Below are positions 44,643 through 54,583 of a stretch of DNA of 64,000 bases, one piece after another; the first letter of the stretch is position 1, and the number at the start of each line of letters is the position of its first letter. Source of the DNA: Klebsiella quasipneumoniae subsp. quasipneumoniae (GTDB lineage: Bacteria > Pseudomonadota > Gammaproteobacteria > Enterobacterales > Enterobacteriaceae); assembly GCF_020525925.1 (NCBI RefSeq), contig NZ_CP084876.1, positions 186,001 through 250,000 on the forward strand. Reading direction: 5' to 3'. Both the position numbers and the translations under genes were made by a program. Under the pieces are notes generated by a model, which was given only the letters and a program-made list of their open reading frames with translations, was not told where the DNA came from and did not search any database.

Positions 44643-47068
44643 AGCGATTAACGACGCTGGCGCTGCTGGCAGGGATGCTCTCTGCGCCTGCGCTGCACAG
44701 TGAAGAACCGGGCGCTGCCGCCCCGCTGAGCTTCCCGCAGCTCAACGGCGCGGCGGACAGCGAGCCAGGCGACGAACCCCCGGCTGCCTCGCCGGAGGAG
44801 GGCGCCTCTCCGGCAGCCCCCGCCACCGACGGCGATGCGGCGGCGACGGCCCCTGCGCCGGAGATGCCGGACTTACCCCCGCCGGTGAGCGGTACGGCCG
44901 CGCCGGAGGTCATTCCTGTCGCCCCGGTCTGGGGAGGCGACCTGAATCTGGCGCAGATGGGGATGCCGGACGGCATTATCCTCAGCGGCGGTCAGCGGCA
45001 GGGGGGCGTCAGCTTTACCCTGCCTTCCGATCAGGTGGTGATCCATTCGCAGCTCAGCCTTGCCGTTCGCGTATCGCCGGAAATGGCGAGCCGCAACGCC
45101 ACCCTACAGCTGATGCTCAACGGTCAACCGCTCGGCACCCTGCCGCTGGGCGCCGATGGCGAGGATGTCTCCCATTATCAGCTGGATATCCCGCCCGCGC
45201 TGATGGTCTCCAGCAATAACCTGAGCGTGAAGATCAACGATGGCGATACCCTGCAGTGCCAGCGTGACATTCATGATTCGTCGCGGGTCACGGTGCTGCC
45301 CACGTCGCATTTCAGCTGGGAAAGCCAGCAGTTGAACATCAGCGACGATCTGAGCCACTTCCCGCGTCCCTTCTTCGACAGCATGCAGATGACGCCGGCG
45401 GACATCGCCGTTTCCTATGGAGCGAAGCCGTCGGCCGACGTCTTCAGCGCCGCGGCGCTGGTCTCCTCCTGGCTGGGTATCCAGGCGGACTATCGCGGCA
45501 TCGCCTTCAGCGCGCTGCGCGACCGCCTGCCGGAACGCCATGGCATCGTGATTGGCCATCCGGGCGAGCAGGTGGGCGGTATGACGCTGCCGGAAACCGA
45601 TAAGCCGCTGCTGCGCATCATCGCCAATCCCGCCAATCCGGCCTATAAGCTGCTGTTGATCGTCGGCAAAAACGATACCGCGCTGCGCATGGCTGCCTGG
45701 CGGTTAACCCGCGGTAACTTTGCGCCGCAAACCGCGACGCTGGATGTCGAGTCGCAGACCATCCCGGTTGGCAAAGCGTATGATGCCCCGCGCTGGATCC
45801 CCACCGATCGTCCGGTCAGGCTCAGCGAACTGCTGCGTAAGGATCAAAGCCCGACCGTCAGCGGCGTCTGGCATGAACCTTTACGTATCGCCTTCCGCGC
45901 CGCCCCGGACCTCTATCTGTGGGATGGCGAGACGATCCCGCTGCAGGTTGGCTACCGCTTCCCGTCGGAAAACTGGATCAATGAGGATAAGTCCCTGCTG
46001 AGCGTCACGCTCAATGGCACCTTCCTCAACAACCTGCCGATGAACAAGCAGGGGCCGCTGGAGAAAGTCTGGCGCCACCTCGGCGGCGATGCGCGCCAGG
46101 AGCGCTTTACCATCCCGCTGGCCCCCTACCTGATCTACGGCGATAACCAGCTGTCGATGTACTTCAATGTGGTGCCGAAGGACGATGTTCCGTGCCAGGT
46201 GCTGCTGAATAACAATATCAAGAGCCGCATCACTGACGACTCCTGGATTGATTTGAGCAAGACGCGACACTTCTCGCTGCTGCCAAACCTCTCCTATTTC
46301 GTCGGCGCCTCGTTCCCCTTCTCGCGGCTGGCGGACTATTCGCAAACGACGCTCCTGCTGCCGGCGGAACCGTCTGAGACCCAGGTGGCGACCCTGCTGA
46401 ATCTGGCCGCACGCTCCGGGAACGCGACCGGCACCGCGCTGGCGAATAACCGCGTCGTTCTCGGGATGCCCACCGGCGGCGGGGATTTGCAGTCGCTGCG
46501 CGAACGTGACGTGCTGGCGGTCACCGCTCTCGATCAGCAGGCCTTCAACCAGAGCCTGCTGGCCGATTCACCCTACCGCCCGGTGGATAATGTGCTGAGC
46601 GTCCGCGAGCCCGATCTGTGGCAAAAAGCGCAGCGCCGGCTCACCGGCGACTGGACCTCCGCCAGCCTCGACGCCGATCGCTACTTCTCGTCCAGCAGCG
46701 CCTGGCGCGGGTTTATCAGCTATCGTTCGCCGTGGAACCCCGCCCGGCTGGTGGTGGTGGCGATGGCCAGCAATGATGATCAGCTGGCGCGACTGAAAAA
46801 CGATCTGGACTCACCGCGCATCAACGCCGGGATCCGTGGCGATACCGCGGTGATCACCAGCGATAATGGGGTGCGCAGTTTCCAGGTGAGTACGCCGTTC
46901 CCCAGCGGTCAGATGCCGTGGTACATGATGGCGGTCTGGTATGCCAGCCAGCACTCCGGTTTCCTCGCCCTGCTGGGGCTGATTGCCACCTCGATAATGG
47001 GACTGGCGCTGACCGCGATGTTTAAACGTCACGCCCGTAAGCGTCTGGGTTCGGGGGATAACCAATGA
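44639..47068 (+). CDS. bcsB: BcsB of the first operon, periplasmic cellulose synthase subunit
   Basis: Periplasmic partner that guides the nascent glucan, anchored by one C-terminal helix. 809 residues from ATG at 44639 (ATGA overlap with bcsA). The signal peptide runs to about residue 21, then an unusual Pro/Ala/Glu-rich linker (about 22-95) precedes the first carbohydrate-binding-like domain (QGGVSFTLPSDQVV). Alternating CBD-like and flavodoxin-like domains follow. DTLQCQRDIHD and NVVPKDDVPCQV contain a conserved pair of Cys. The C-terminal helix FLALLGLIATSIMGLALTAM ends with a basic tail. The linker is longer than in the second BcsB. Confidence 0.93.
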   Translation: MKRLTTLALLAGMLSAPALHSEEPGAAAPLSFPQLNGAADSEPGDEPPAASPEEGASPAAPATDGDAAATAPAPEMPDLPPPVSGTAAPEVIPVAPVWGGDLNLAQMGMPDGIILSGGQRQGGVSFTLPSDQVVIHSQLSLAVRVSPEMASRNATLQLMLNGQPLGTLPLGADGEDVSHYQLDIPPALMVSSNNLSVKINDGDTLQCQRDIHDSSRVTVLPTSHFSWESQQLNISDDLSHFPRPFFDSMQMTPADIAVSYGAKPSADVFSAAALVSSWLGIQADYRGIAFSALRDRLPERHGIVIGHPGEQVGGMTLPETDKPLLRIIANPANPAYKLLLIVGKNDTALRMAAWRLTRGNFAPQTATLDVESQTIPVGKAYDAPRWIPTDRPVRLSELLRKDQSPTVSGVWHEPLRIAFRAAPDLYLWDGETIPLQVGYRFPSENWINEDKSLLSVTLNGTFLNNLPMNKQGPLEKVWRHLGGDARQERFTIPLAPYLIYGDNQLSMYFNVVPKDDVPCQVLLNNNIKSRITDDSWIDLSKTRHFSLLPNLSYFVGASFPFSRLADYSQTTLLLPAEPSETQVATLLNLAARSGNATGTALANNRVVLGMPTGGGDLQSLRERDVLAVTALDQQAFNQSLLADSPYRPVDNVLSVREPDLWQKAQRRLTGDWTSASLDADRYFSSSSAWRGFISYRSPWNPARLVVVAMASNDDQLARLKNDLDSPRINAGIRGDTAVITSDNGVRSFQVSTPFPSGQMPWYMMAVWYASQHSGFLALLGLIATSIMGLALTAMFKRHARKRLGSGDNQ

Positions 47069-50000
47069 AAAGAAAGATAACGATAACGATGAAAAGCTCC
47101 CGGCGGCTCACCACATTCTGCCTCACCGGCGCCCTGGCTCTCGGCGCCTCTGGCGGCGCGCTGGCGGCGGGTAACGACGCGGCGCTGCAGGCGCTGTTCG
47201 CCCAGGCCAACTATTGGCATGAGAAATCCCATGACGAGCTGGCGATGGAGTCCCTGCAGAAGGTGCTCTCGGTGGATGCCAACAACACCCAGGCGCTGTA
47301 TCTGATGGCGCTCTGGTCGCAGCAGGGCGGCGATATGCAGGCGGCGGCGCAGTGGCGCGCGCGGCTGGCGAAAGCGGCGCCGGATAGCCCGGGTCTGCAG
47401 GATCTGGACAACGCCAAAAAGATGTCGCAGGTGCCGCAGGGCCAGCTCAGCCTGGCCCGCCAGCAGGCGCGCGGCGGCAATATCCCCGGGGCGCTGGCGA
47501 CCTGGCGCAGCATGTTCAATGGCAATACGCCGCCTGCCGGGCTGGCGGCGGAATATTACCTGACCATGGCCAGCGACAAATCGCTTTATCCGCAGGCCAT
47601 CAGCGAACTGCGGCAGTACGTGGCGCAGCATCCGCAGGAGAACGCCCCGCGGGTGGCGCTGGGCAAAGCGTTAACCTGGCGGGAAGAGACCCGTCGGGAA
47701 GGGATCGCCCTGCTCGAGCCGATGGCCAGCGGCAATAAAGAGGCGGACAGCGGCTTGCGTCAGGCCTTGCTCTGGCTGGGCCCGCAGGCCGGGGATGAGC
47801 AGTATTACGATACCTGGATGCAGCGGCATCCGCAGGATAGCGAAGTTCAGAATTACTTTCGTGAACGGCGCAGCGGTCAGGCGCGCGGCCAGGGCTACGC
47901 CAATCTCAACAGCGGCAATACCGCTGCCGCGAAACAGCAGTTTGAAGAGGTATTGCAGACCAACCCGCAGGATGCCGATGCGCTGGCGGGCATGGGCTAT
48001 ATCGCCCAGCGCAGCGGCGACTACCAGGCCGCGTCACAATATCTGAGCCGGGCGGCGGATCTCGGCGGCGACGCCTCGGCGACCCGCCGTCAGCAGGCGG
48101 CCGATGCCCTGTTCTACGGCCAGCTGGCGCAGGCCCAGCAGGCCTATAAGCAGGGCAATATCAGCCAGGCGCTGGCGCTCTCCGCGCCGCTGGCGCAGCA
48201 GAGCGGGGCGCGGGGCGCCTCGGCGAAGCTGTTTCGCGCCGATGTGCTGCGGCATAACAAAGATTTACCCCAGGCCGAGCAAACGCTGCGCTCACTGTTA
48301 AACGACGATCCGCAGAATGCGGCGGCGCGGGAAAACCTATACTACGTGCTGCGCGAGCAGAATAAATCCGCCGAGGCGCAGGCGATGCTGCAGACGCTGC
48401 CGCAGAGTCTGCAGCAAAAACTGCAGCCGCGAGTGGTGGCCGGCGTCCCGGGCGACGCCCTGCGCCGTCAGGCCCAGGCGCAGGTCAGCAGCGGTAACCC
48501 AGCCGGCGCCATTGCCACCCTGCGCCAGGGCGTCGCCCGCTATCCGGACGATCCCTGGCTGCGTCTCGATCTGGCCCGACTGCTGCAAAAATCGGGTAAC
48601 ACCAGCGAGGCCTCTTCGCTGATGTCGGCGGCCTATCGCCCCGGCGCCAGCAACAGCGCGCTGTATGCCGCCGCGCTGTTCGCCAGCGAAAACGGCGCCT
48701 GGCAGCAGGCGCAGACGCTGCTGTCGCGCATTCCCGGCGGCAGCCAGACCAGCGACATGCGCGATTTACGTCAGCGGGTGAACTACAACCTGCAGCTGGT
48801 GACGGCCGAAAACTACCTGGCGCAGGGCAATACCATCGCCGCCAGCAATACCCTGCGGGCGATGGCCTCTACGCCGCCGAAAGCACCGGCGGACGCCGGC
48901 AAGCTGGCGCGGCTGCTGGCCGAGAGCGGCGACCTGACCACCGCGGTATCGCTGGTGCGCAACAATATCAGCGGCGGGGTGTCCGGCAACGCCGGCGATT
49001 ACGCCGATCAGATCGCCGTCCTGAACCAGGCCGGGCTGACCGGCGAGGCGCAGAACCTGATCAGCAATCCGCAGCTGCAGGCCAGCAGTACGCCGACGCA
49101 GCTGGCGAGCATTCGCAATGGCTATGTGATCAACGAGGCCGATCGCCTGCGCGAGCAGGGCAATTACGCCGCGGCGTATGACAAGCTGATCCGCGCCATG
49201 CAAAGCGATCCGCAAAACACCGATCTGATGTTCGCCATGGCGCGGCTGTACCAGAGCGGCAAAATGAACAAAGAGGCCGGGGTGGTCTATGACTACCTGA
49301 TGACGCGCGATACGCCGAACCAGGATGCGCGCGCCGGGGCCATCGACGTGGCGCTGTCGGCGGGGAACAACGATCGCGCTGAACAGCTGGCCGGCGGCTT
49401 GCGTCAGGATAACTCCCCGGATCGCCTGCTGCTGCTGGCGAGAGTGGCGGAGGCCCAGGGTCATCATCAGCAGGCGATGACCTACCTGCGCAGCGCCCGC
49501 GGCAAACTGCTGGGCATGCAAAGCACCAACAGCAGCGAAACGCCGACCGTCGGCGGGGTGCTGGCGGCGGATAACCCCTTTATCGGCGTGTCGCAAACGT
49601 CGGCGCCGACGCGGACGGCCTCCGCCTACGGCCAGTATATGCCGTGGCAGGTCGCCCAGTCGGCCGCCGCGCCCGGCTCCTCGCTGCCGGGGATCCAGCG
49701 CACCGATTTGCCGGTGGACACCGCCCAGACGCGGATGCTGCGTCAGGTGGACACCATGATGGAGTCGCTGCAGGAGAAAACCGGCAGCTGGCTGCAGGGG
49801 GGAATGGACGTGCGCGGACGCGACGGCGAATCGGGCACCAGCAAGCTGACGGAGCTCAGAACGCCGCTGACCTGGTCCTCCTCGCCGTTTGGCGACTCGC
49901 GCTTTGACTTTACCGTCACCCCGGTGTCGTTAAACGCCGGGACCGCCAGCGGCGACGCCTGGCGTCGCTACGGCGCCAACCCGCTGGCCAATGCGGTCTC

Positions 50001-51117
50001 CAATATGGTGAGTACCGCCACCAGCGAACAGGCGGCGATCGCCGCGATGACCGAGGCGGAGCGGACGGCCTATTTTGCCAGCAATCCGGGCGCGGAGGCG
50101 TTAAGCGGCCTCGGCACCCTGAACGCGGCGGATTTCAATCCGACTACCAGCAGCGGGATGGAAAACCTGGCCAAGCTCGGGAGCTATGATTCGGGGCAGG
50201 TGGCCAGCTATCTCTCCTCGTCCAGCCGCAAGCCGAACGTTGACCAGACCAGCGGCTCGACCGATTCGCAGAAGGCCAACGGCGTCGAACTGGCGCTGGC
50301 GCTAAGCGGCGACGATTACCGGGTCGATATCGGCAGCACGCCGCTGGGCCAGGATCTTAATACCGTTGTCGGCGGGGTGAAATGGTCGCCCAAGCTGACC
50401 AACTATCTGTCGCTGATCCTCACCGGCGAACGCCGCTCGCTGACCGACAGCCTGCTTTCTTATGTCGGTCTGAAGGATGCCTATTCCGGGAAAAACTGGG
50501 GGCAGGTGACGAAAAACGGCGGCACCCTGCAGCTGAGCTATGACGACGGCGATGCGGGCTTCTACGTTGGCGGCGGCGGATACAGCTATCTCGGAGAGAA
50601 CGTCGCCAGCAACACCAGCATCAATGCCAATGCCGGGGTCTATCTGCGGCCCTATCATGACGAATACCGCCAGCTGCAGGCCGGGTTGAGCATGAGCTAT
50701 ATGGATTACTCCAAAAACCTCAGCTACTTCACCTATGGCCAGGGGGGCTACTTTAGTCCGCAAAACTACGTCAGCGTGTCGCTACCGGTCAGTCTGACGG
50801 AGAAATATGATAACTGGACCATGAAGCTCGGCGGCTCGGTGGGCTACCAGTCTTACAGCCAGGATAAGAGCGCCTATTTCCCGACCAATTCGGAGTGGCA
50901 GCAAACCCTGGAGACGGCGGTAAGCAACGGGTTTGCCAAGGAAGCCTACTATTCCGCGACCTCGAAGAGCGGCATCGGCTATACCCTGCGCGCCGGGGCG
51001 GATTACAAGGTCAACAAACAGATGACGCTGGGGGGCCAGATTGGCTATGACACCTTCGGGGATTATAACGAAAGCACCGCCGGACTCTATATTCGCTATA
51101 TGTTAGGAGATCATTGA
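47065..51117 (+). CDS. bcsC: BcsC of the first operon, TPR-containing cellulose export porin
   Basis: Outer-membrane secretion channel, 1350 residues. A signal peptide (ends GALAA near residue 35) is followed by about 850 residues of TPR helices (repeats of the form A...G....A...) that span the periplasm and bind peptidoglycan or partners. A BcsC C-terminal beta-barrel follows from about 910 (GGMDVRGRDGESGTSKLTEL) to the terminal YIRYMLGDH. Between 970 and 1072 lies a Ser/Ala/Thr-rich insertion. A downstream Met (47089) is an alternative start. ATGA overlap with bcsB and contact with bcsD show tight coupling. Confidence 0.93.
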   Translation: MKRKITITMKSSRRLTTFCLTGALALGASGGALAAGNDAALQALFAQANYWHEKSHDELAMESLQKVLSVDANNTQALYLMALWSQQGGDMQAAAQWRARLAKAAPDSPGLQDLDNAKKMSQVPQGQLSLARQQARGGNIPGALATWRSMFNGNTPPAGLAAEYYLTMASDKSLYPQAISELRQYVAQHPQENAPRVALGKALTWREETRREGIALLEPMASGNKEADSGLRQALLWLGPQAGDEQYYDTWMQRHPQDSEVQNYFRERRSGQARGQGYANLNSGNTAAAKQQFEEVLQTNPQDADALAGMGYIAQRSGDYQAASQYLSRAADLGGDASATRRQQAADALFYGQLAQAQQAYKQGNISQALALSAPLAQQSGARGASAKLFRADVLRHNKDLPQAEQTLRSLLNDDPQNAAARENLYYVLREQNKSAEAQAMLQTLPQSLQQKLQPRVVAGVPGDALRRQAQAQVSSGNPAGAIATLRQGVARYPDDPWLRLDLARLLQKSGNTSEASSLMSAAYRPGASNSALYAAALFASENGAWQQAQTLLSRIPGGSQTSDMRDLRQRVNYNLQLVTAENYLAQGNTIAASNTLRAMASTPPKAPADAGKLARLLAESGDLTTAVSLVRNNISGGVSGNAGDYADQIAVLNQAGLTGEAQNLISNPQLQASSTPTQLASIRNGYVINEADRLREQGNYAAAYDKLIRAMQSDPQNTDLMFAMARLYQSGKMNKEAGVVYDYLMTRDTPNQDARAGAIDVALSAGNNDRAEQLAGGLRQDNSPDRLLLLARVAEAQGHHQQAMTYLRSARGKLLGMQSTNSSETPTVGGVLAADNPFIGVSQTSAPTRTASAYGQYMPWQVAQSAAAPGSSLPGIQRTDLPVDTAQTRMLRQVDTMMESLQEKTGSWLQGGMDVRGRDGESGTSKLTELRTPLTWSSSPFGDSRFDFTVTPVSLNAGTASGDAWRRYGANPLANAVSNMVSTATSEQAAIAAMTEAERTAYFASNPGAEALSGLGTLNAADFNPTTSSGMENLAKLGSYDSGQVASYLSSSSRKPNVDQTSGSTDSQKANGVELALALSGDDYRVDIGSTPLGQDLNTVVGGVKWSPKLTNYLSLILTGERRSLTDSLLSYVGLKDAYSGKNWGQVTKNGGTLQLSYDDGDAGFYVGGGGYSYLGENVASNTSINANAGVYLRPYHDEYRQLQAGLSMSYMDYSKNLSYFTYGQGGYFSPQNYVSVSLPVSLTEKYDNWTMKLGGSVGYQSYSQDKSAYFPTNSEWQQTLETAVSNGFAKEAYYSATSKSGIGYTLRAGADYKVNKQMTLGGQIGYDTFGDYNESTAGLYIRYMLGDH

Positions 51118-51593
51118 TGATGACGGAGAACAATAACCCGGTGGTGATGACCTGGTTTCAGCAGCAGCAGACGCCTGCCGGATGGTTCGATCTGTTGATT
51201 ATTATGGTCGAAGGTATGCTCAATAATGCCGGCGAGCTGGAGAGCCAGCCGTTCCTGCGTCAGATGGGCGCTTCGCTGGCGGAGACCCATCCGCTGCCGG
51301 CGTCGGAGACCGTCGGGGAGCTGGAGGCGAATATCAACCGGCTGCTGACCCATTTCCACTGGGGGGTGGTGACCATCGACGTCGGCGAGGACGGCCTGCG
51401 CCTGCGCCATCAGGCGTTGCCGGTCAGCCGCGACGACGCGGGGCGCGTGCGCTGGTGCAACGCGTTCTGTGCCATACTCGAGGGGTTATATTCTCGCTGG
51501 CTGCAGAGTCAGGGAGGCAGTGCTCACGTGATATTGCAGCGTGAGCGGGTGTTCTCCGTCTCTGACGTTCAGTTTCTTTACTACCATCCATAA
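51117..51593 (+). CDS. bcsD: BcsD, cellulose synthase complex subunit D
   Basis: 158-residue soluble protein of the BcsD family, close to the 156 residues of the Komagataeibacter protein. There it forms a ring in the periplasm or cytoplasm-facing scaffold that organises glucan chains into crystalline fibrils. The start ATG at 51117 shares its A with the bcsC stop (TGATG) and follows AGGAGA; a second ATG follows at once. No signal peptide is seen. Its presence distinguishes this operon as type I-like; the second operon and E. coli K-12 have no bcsD. Confidence 0.87.
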   Translation: MMTENNNPVVMTWFQQQQTPAGWFDLLIIMVEGMLNNAGELESQPFLRQMGASLAETHPLPASETVGELEANINRLLTHFHWGVVTIDVGEDGLRLRHQALPVSRDDAGRVRWCNAFCAILEGLYSRWLQSQGGSAHVILQRERVFSVSDVQFLYYHP

Positions 51594-51604
51594 AGAGTGA
51601 ATTT

Positions 51605-52606
51605 ATGCCCCTGCGTGCTTTAGTGGCGGTGATAGTGACAACGGCAGTGATGCTGGTGCCCCGGGCGTGGGCGGATACGGCATGGGAGCGCTATAAGGCC
51701 CGTTTTATGATGCCGGACGGTCGTATCATTGATACCGCCAATGGCAATGTGTCGCATACGGAAGGCCAGGGCTTCGCCATGCTCCTGGCGGTGGCGAATA
51801 ACGATCGCCCGGCGTTCGACAAACTGTGGCAGTGGACGGACAGCACCCTGCGCGACAAGTCTAACGGGCTGTTTTACTGGCGCTATAACCCGGTGGCGCC
51901 GGACCCGATCGCCGATAAAAACAACGCCACCGATGGCGATACCCTGATCGCCTGGGCGCTGCTGCGCGCGCAAAAGCAGTGGCAGGACAAGCGCTACGCG
52001 GCGGCCTCCGATGCCATCACCGCCTCCCTGCTGAAATATACGGTGGTGACTTTCGCCGGTCGCCAGGTGATGCTCCCGGGGGTGAAGGGGTTCAACCGCA
52101 ACGACCACCTGAACCTTAACCCCTCCTATTTCATCTTTCCGGCCTGGCGCGCCTTTGCGGAGCGGACGCACCTGACCGCCTGGCGGACATTGCAGATTGA
52201 CGGGCAGGCGCTGCTGGGGCAGATGGGCTGGGGGAAATCGCACCTGCCCAGCGACTGGGTGGCGCTGCGGGCGGATGGCAAGATGCTGCCGGCCAAAGAG
52301 TGGCCGCCGCGGATGAGTTTCGATGCGATCCGTATCCCGCTGTATATCTCGTGGGTCGATCCGCATAGCGCCTTGCTCGCGCCGTGGAAAGCCTGGATGC
52401 AGAGTTACCCGCGTCTGCAAACCCCGGCGTGGATCAACGTTAGCACCAACGAGGTCGCCCCGTGGAATATGGCCGGCGGCCTGCTGGCGGTGCGTGATTT
52501 AACGCTTGGCGAACCGCAGGAAGCGCCGCAGATTGACGACAAGGATGATTATTACTCCGCCAGCCTCAAGCTGCTGGTCTGGCTGGCGAAACAGGATCAG
52601 CGCTAG
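51605..52606 (+). CDS. bcsZ: BcsZ of the first operon, periplasmic endo-1,4-glucanase (GH8)
   Basis: Glycoside hydrolase family 8 cellulase needed for proper cellulose export. 333 residues; signal peptide ends PRAWA/DTAW (residue 23). The catalytic acid is Glu53 in HTEGQGFAML and the base region is Asp240 in MSFDAIRIPLY; NATDGDTLIAWAL near 107-119 is the conserved substrate-site Asp block. It is shorter by 36 residues than the second BcsZ and lacks the long C-terminal tail. Last gene of the operon, 11 bases after bcsD. Confidence 0.93.
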   Translation: MPLRALVAVIVTTAVMLVPRAWADTAWERYKARFMMPDGRIIDTANGNVSHTEGQGFAMLLAVANNDRPAFDKLWQWTDSTLRDKSNGLFYWRYNPVAPDPIADKNNATDGDTLIAWALLRAQKQWQDKRYAAASDAITASLLKYTVVTFAGRQVMLPGVKGFNRNDHLNLNPSYFIFPAWRAFAERTHLTAWRTLQIDGQALLGQMGWGKSHLPSDWVALRADGKMLPAKEWPPRMSFDAIRIPLYISWVDPHSALLAPWKAWMQSYPRLQTPAWINVSTNEVAPWNMAGGLLAVRDLTLGEPQEAPQIDDKDDYYSASLKLLVWLAKQDQR

Positions 52607-52626
52607 CGCGGTGATGGCTTTGCAGG

Positions 52627-52658
52627 CCTCTCAGCCCGTATGCCTGCGGGCTGAGAGG
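52627..52658. terminator. Strong hairpin after bcsZ
   Basis: Perfect 12-bp stem cctctcagcccg/cgggctgagagg with an 8-base loop, 20 bases after the bcsZ stop, in a convergent intergenic space. No U-tract follows. Confidence 0.7.
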
Positions 52659-52684
52659 GAAGAGCAGGAACGTCTCACGATGTC

Positions 52685-52706
52685 AGGCCGCCAGCATGGG
52701 CGGCCT
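52685..52706. terminator. Second convergent hairpin, bcsG side
   Basis: Perfect 8-bp stem aggccgcc/ggcggcct around agcatg, 7 bases after the bcsG stop on the minus strand. Confidence 0.6.
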
Positions 52707-52712
52707 TGTCGC

Positions 52713-54389
52713 TTATTGCGGATAAGGCACCCAGCTTCCGCCATTCAGCTGGACATACGGCTTGCCCTGATACTGGATAACGATGGCGTTGGCGTTTTCG
52801 GACACCGCCGCGCTCTGCGGCAGGTTGGCGACATACTGCTGCCAGTTGACGCTCTCTTCGCTGAACATTTTGCCGTCGAGGGCGCGCACCACCAGCTCCG
52901 ACACCGCCAGGTAGCTGCTGGGCTGATCGATGATAATCGGCGCGCCTTCATGCGGCGCCTTCATGCCGAAGAATTTCACCGCCGTCGGGACGTTAGTGAT
53001 CGACGGGCTCGGGATATCACGCAGGCCAGACACCTGCATCTTATCGCCCTTCAGCGCGCCGCCGTGTTCCGGCACCACCACCACCATCACCTTCCGCCCC
53101 GATTTTTCCAGCTCGGTGAAGAAGTTATCCAGGTCGTCAAACAGCTTTTGCGCGCGCACTTTGTAGTCCGCGGTTTTGCTTTGTCCCGGGAAGTGGTTGC
53201 CGTCATGCAGCGGCAGGGTGTTATAGAAGGTGGCGCTCCGCGGATTGCTGCTGGCCTCTTCGGTCTTCAGCCAGCGGTTGAGGACCGCCAGATCCTCGTA
53301 CACCGGCGAGCCGTCAAACGCCTGCAGGCTGACCGGCAGACCGCTCTGGTCCATCAGCGGGCTCTGCATGCCGCCCAGTGAACGCAGCTCTTTCAGGAAG
53401 TCGCCGAACAGGCCGTTGTGGCCGAGCATCAGCTGCTGGTTGAAGCCGAGTTTCGCCAGGTTTTCAAACAGGTAGCAATCGGCGCCGGACGGCTGATACA
53501 GGTTGGTATGCGACAGCTGGCCGCAGCTGGCGCGCAGCAGGCGCACCGCCGCCGGTCCGCTGTAGGAGGTCGCGGAGTTAAAGTTTTTGAAGACGATATC
53601 GAAATGCTTCCACAGCGGGTGGTCCATCAGCCCGGCGGCTTCAATATCCGACCAGGAGAGCGAGCAGATATTGATCACCAGCAGGTCAAACGGCTGCGCA
53701 TCCGCCGGCAGCTGGTCCGGGAACGGCGTCTTGCGCTTCTGCTCGGCGGCATAGAAACCGTTCAGCCAGTTGGTGAGGTTGGCCGAGGTCGGCGGCTCGG
53801 TCTGCGGCGGAATATCGCTGCTGGCCGGGCTGGACGCGGCGCCAGCGGCGGCGTTGGTCCCGACGTTGGCCGGCGCGGTGGCGGCGGCGGTGGTGGGCTG
53901 ACCGGCAGGCCAAATGGTAAAGGCCGGCAGCAACGGGCTGACCGCCTGCCAGACGACCATCGCGGAGACAAACACGGTAACGCGCAGCCACTGGCTGATA
54001 AACAGCCATAGCACCAGTAAAACAAAGAAGGCGCCGACCATGCTCCAGTTGATAAAGCGGACAATCAGATCCCAGATATAGCTGGCGCTGAAGCCGGCGA
54101 TTTGCGAGCCCTGGCTAAGAAGCGTCTCCGGCCCGGGCAGCCAGGTATCATGCCAGAACAGCGCGAAGCCGAGCGGAATGGCGATCCAGTGGCGGATGCG
54201 GTGCAGCTTTTCACGCGGGATCGGCACCAGCAGAAAGGCGAGAAACACCAGGTTCAGCATCGGGTGGAAATTGAGATACCCGGCCCACAGCAGGGCAAAC
54301 TTGACCAGAAAGTATAAGTTCCAGCCGCCAAGGCCGCGCCAGTACTGCCAGAGCGGAAGCGGTGCCGCGGTCGTTTTTTTATTTGTCAT
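52713..54389 (-). CDS. bcsG: BcsG, cellulose phosphoethanolamine transferase
   Basis: Inner-membrane enzyme that decorates cellulose with phosphoethanolamine. 558 residues against 559 in E. coli. Four to five helices (25-150) are followed by a variable Pro/Ala-rich linker (160-205) and an alkaline-phosphatase-fold periplasmic domain. The nucleophile Ser277 lies in [20 protein letters not shown], with metal ligands in [11 protein letters not shown] and [16 protein letters not shown]. Third gene of bcsEFG; overlaps bcsF by 4 bp. It is the only such enzyme for two synthases here. Confidence 0.95.
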   Translation of the reverse strand: MTNKKTTAAPLPLWQYWRGLGGWNLYFLVKFALLWAGYLNFHPMLNLVFLAFLLVPIPREKLHRIRHWIAIPLGFALFWHDTWLPGPETLLSQGSQIAGFSASYIWDLIVRFINWSMVGAFFVLLVLWLFISQWLRVTVFVSAMVVWQAVSPLLPAFTIWPAGQPTTAAATAPANVGTNAAAGAASSPASSDIPPQTEPPTSANLTNWLNGFYAAEQKRKTPFPDQLPADAQPFDLLVINICSLSWSDIEAAGLMDHPLWKHFDIVFKNFNSATSYSGPAAVRLLRASCGQLSHTNLYQPSGADCYLFENLAKLGFNQQLMLGHNGLFGDFLKELRSLGGMQSPLMDQSGLPVSLQAFDGSPVYEDLAVLNRWLKTEEASSNPRSATFYNTLPLHDGNHFPGQSKTADYKVRAQKLFDDLDNFFTELEKSGRKVMVVVVPEHGGALKGDKMQVSGLRDIPSPSITNVPTAVKFFGMKAPHEGAPIIIDQPSSYLAVSELVVRALDGKMFSEESVNWQQYVANLPQSAAVSENANAIVIQYQGKPYVQLNGGSWVPYPQ

Positions 54390-54583
54390 TTATTCGCTTT
54401 GCCTTGCTTAACCGTTGTTCCCCGGCGTAATACCCCTGCCGGTTTCACGTAACGGGGTTTAAAGAACATCAATCTTAATGTCGTGCGGATCCGGCGCTGA
54501 TAGTGGCGCGTCAGGTAGCCCAGCGGAAAAAACAGCAGGGCGCAGAGCACCACCAGTTGCAGAATATCGGCGATAGACATCAT
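54386..54583 (-). CDS. bcsF: BcsF, small membrane protein recruiting BcsE
   Basis: 65 residues (E. coli 63) with one N-terminal membrane helix ([20 protein letters not shown]) and a basic cytosolic tail ([20 protein letters not shown]). In E. coli it anchors BcsE at the membrane and works with BcsG. Its ATG shares a base with the bcsE stop (TGATG) and it overlaps bcsG, so the three genes are translationally coupled. Confidence 0.93.
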   Translation of the reverse strand: MMSIADILQLVVLCALLFFPLGYLTRHYQRRIRTTLRLMFFKPRYVKPAGVLRRGTTVKQGKANK

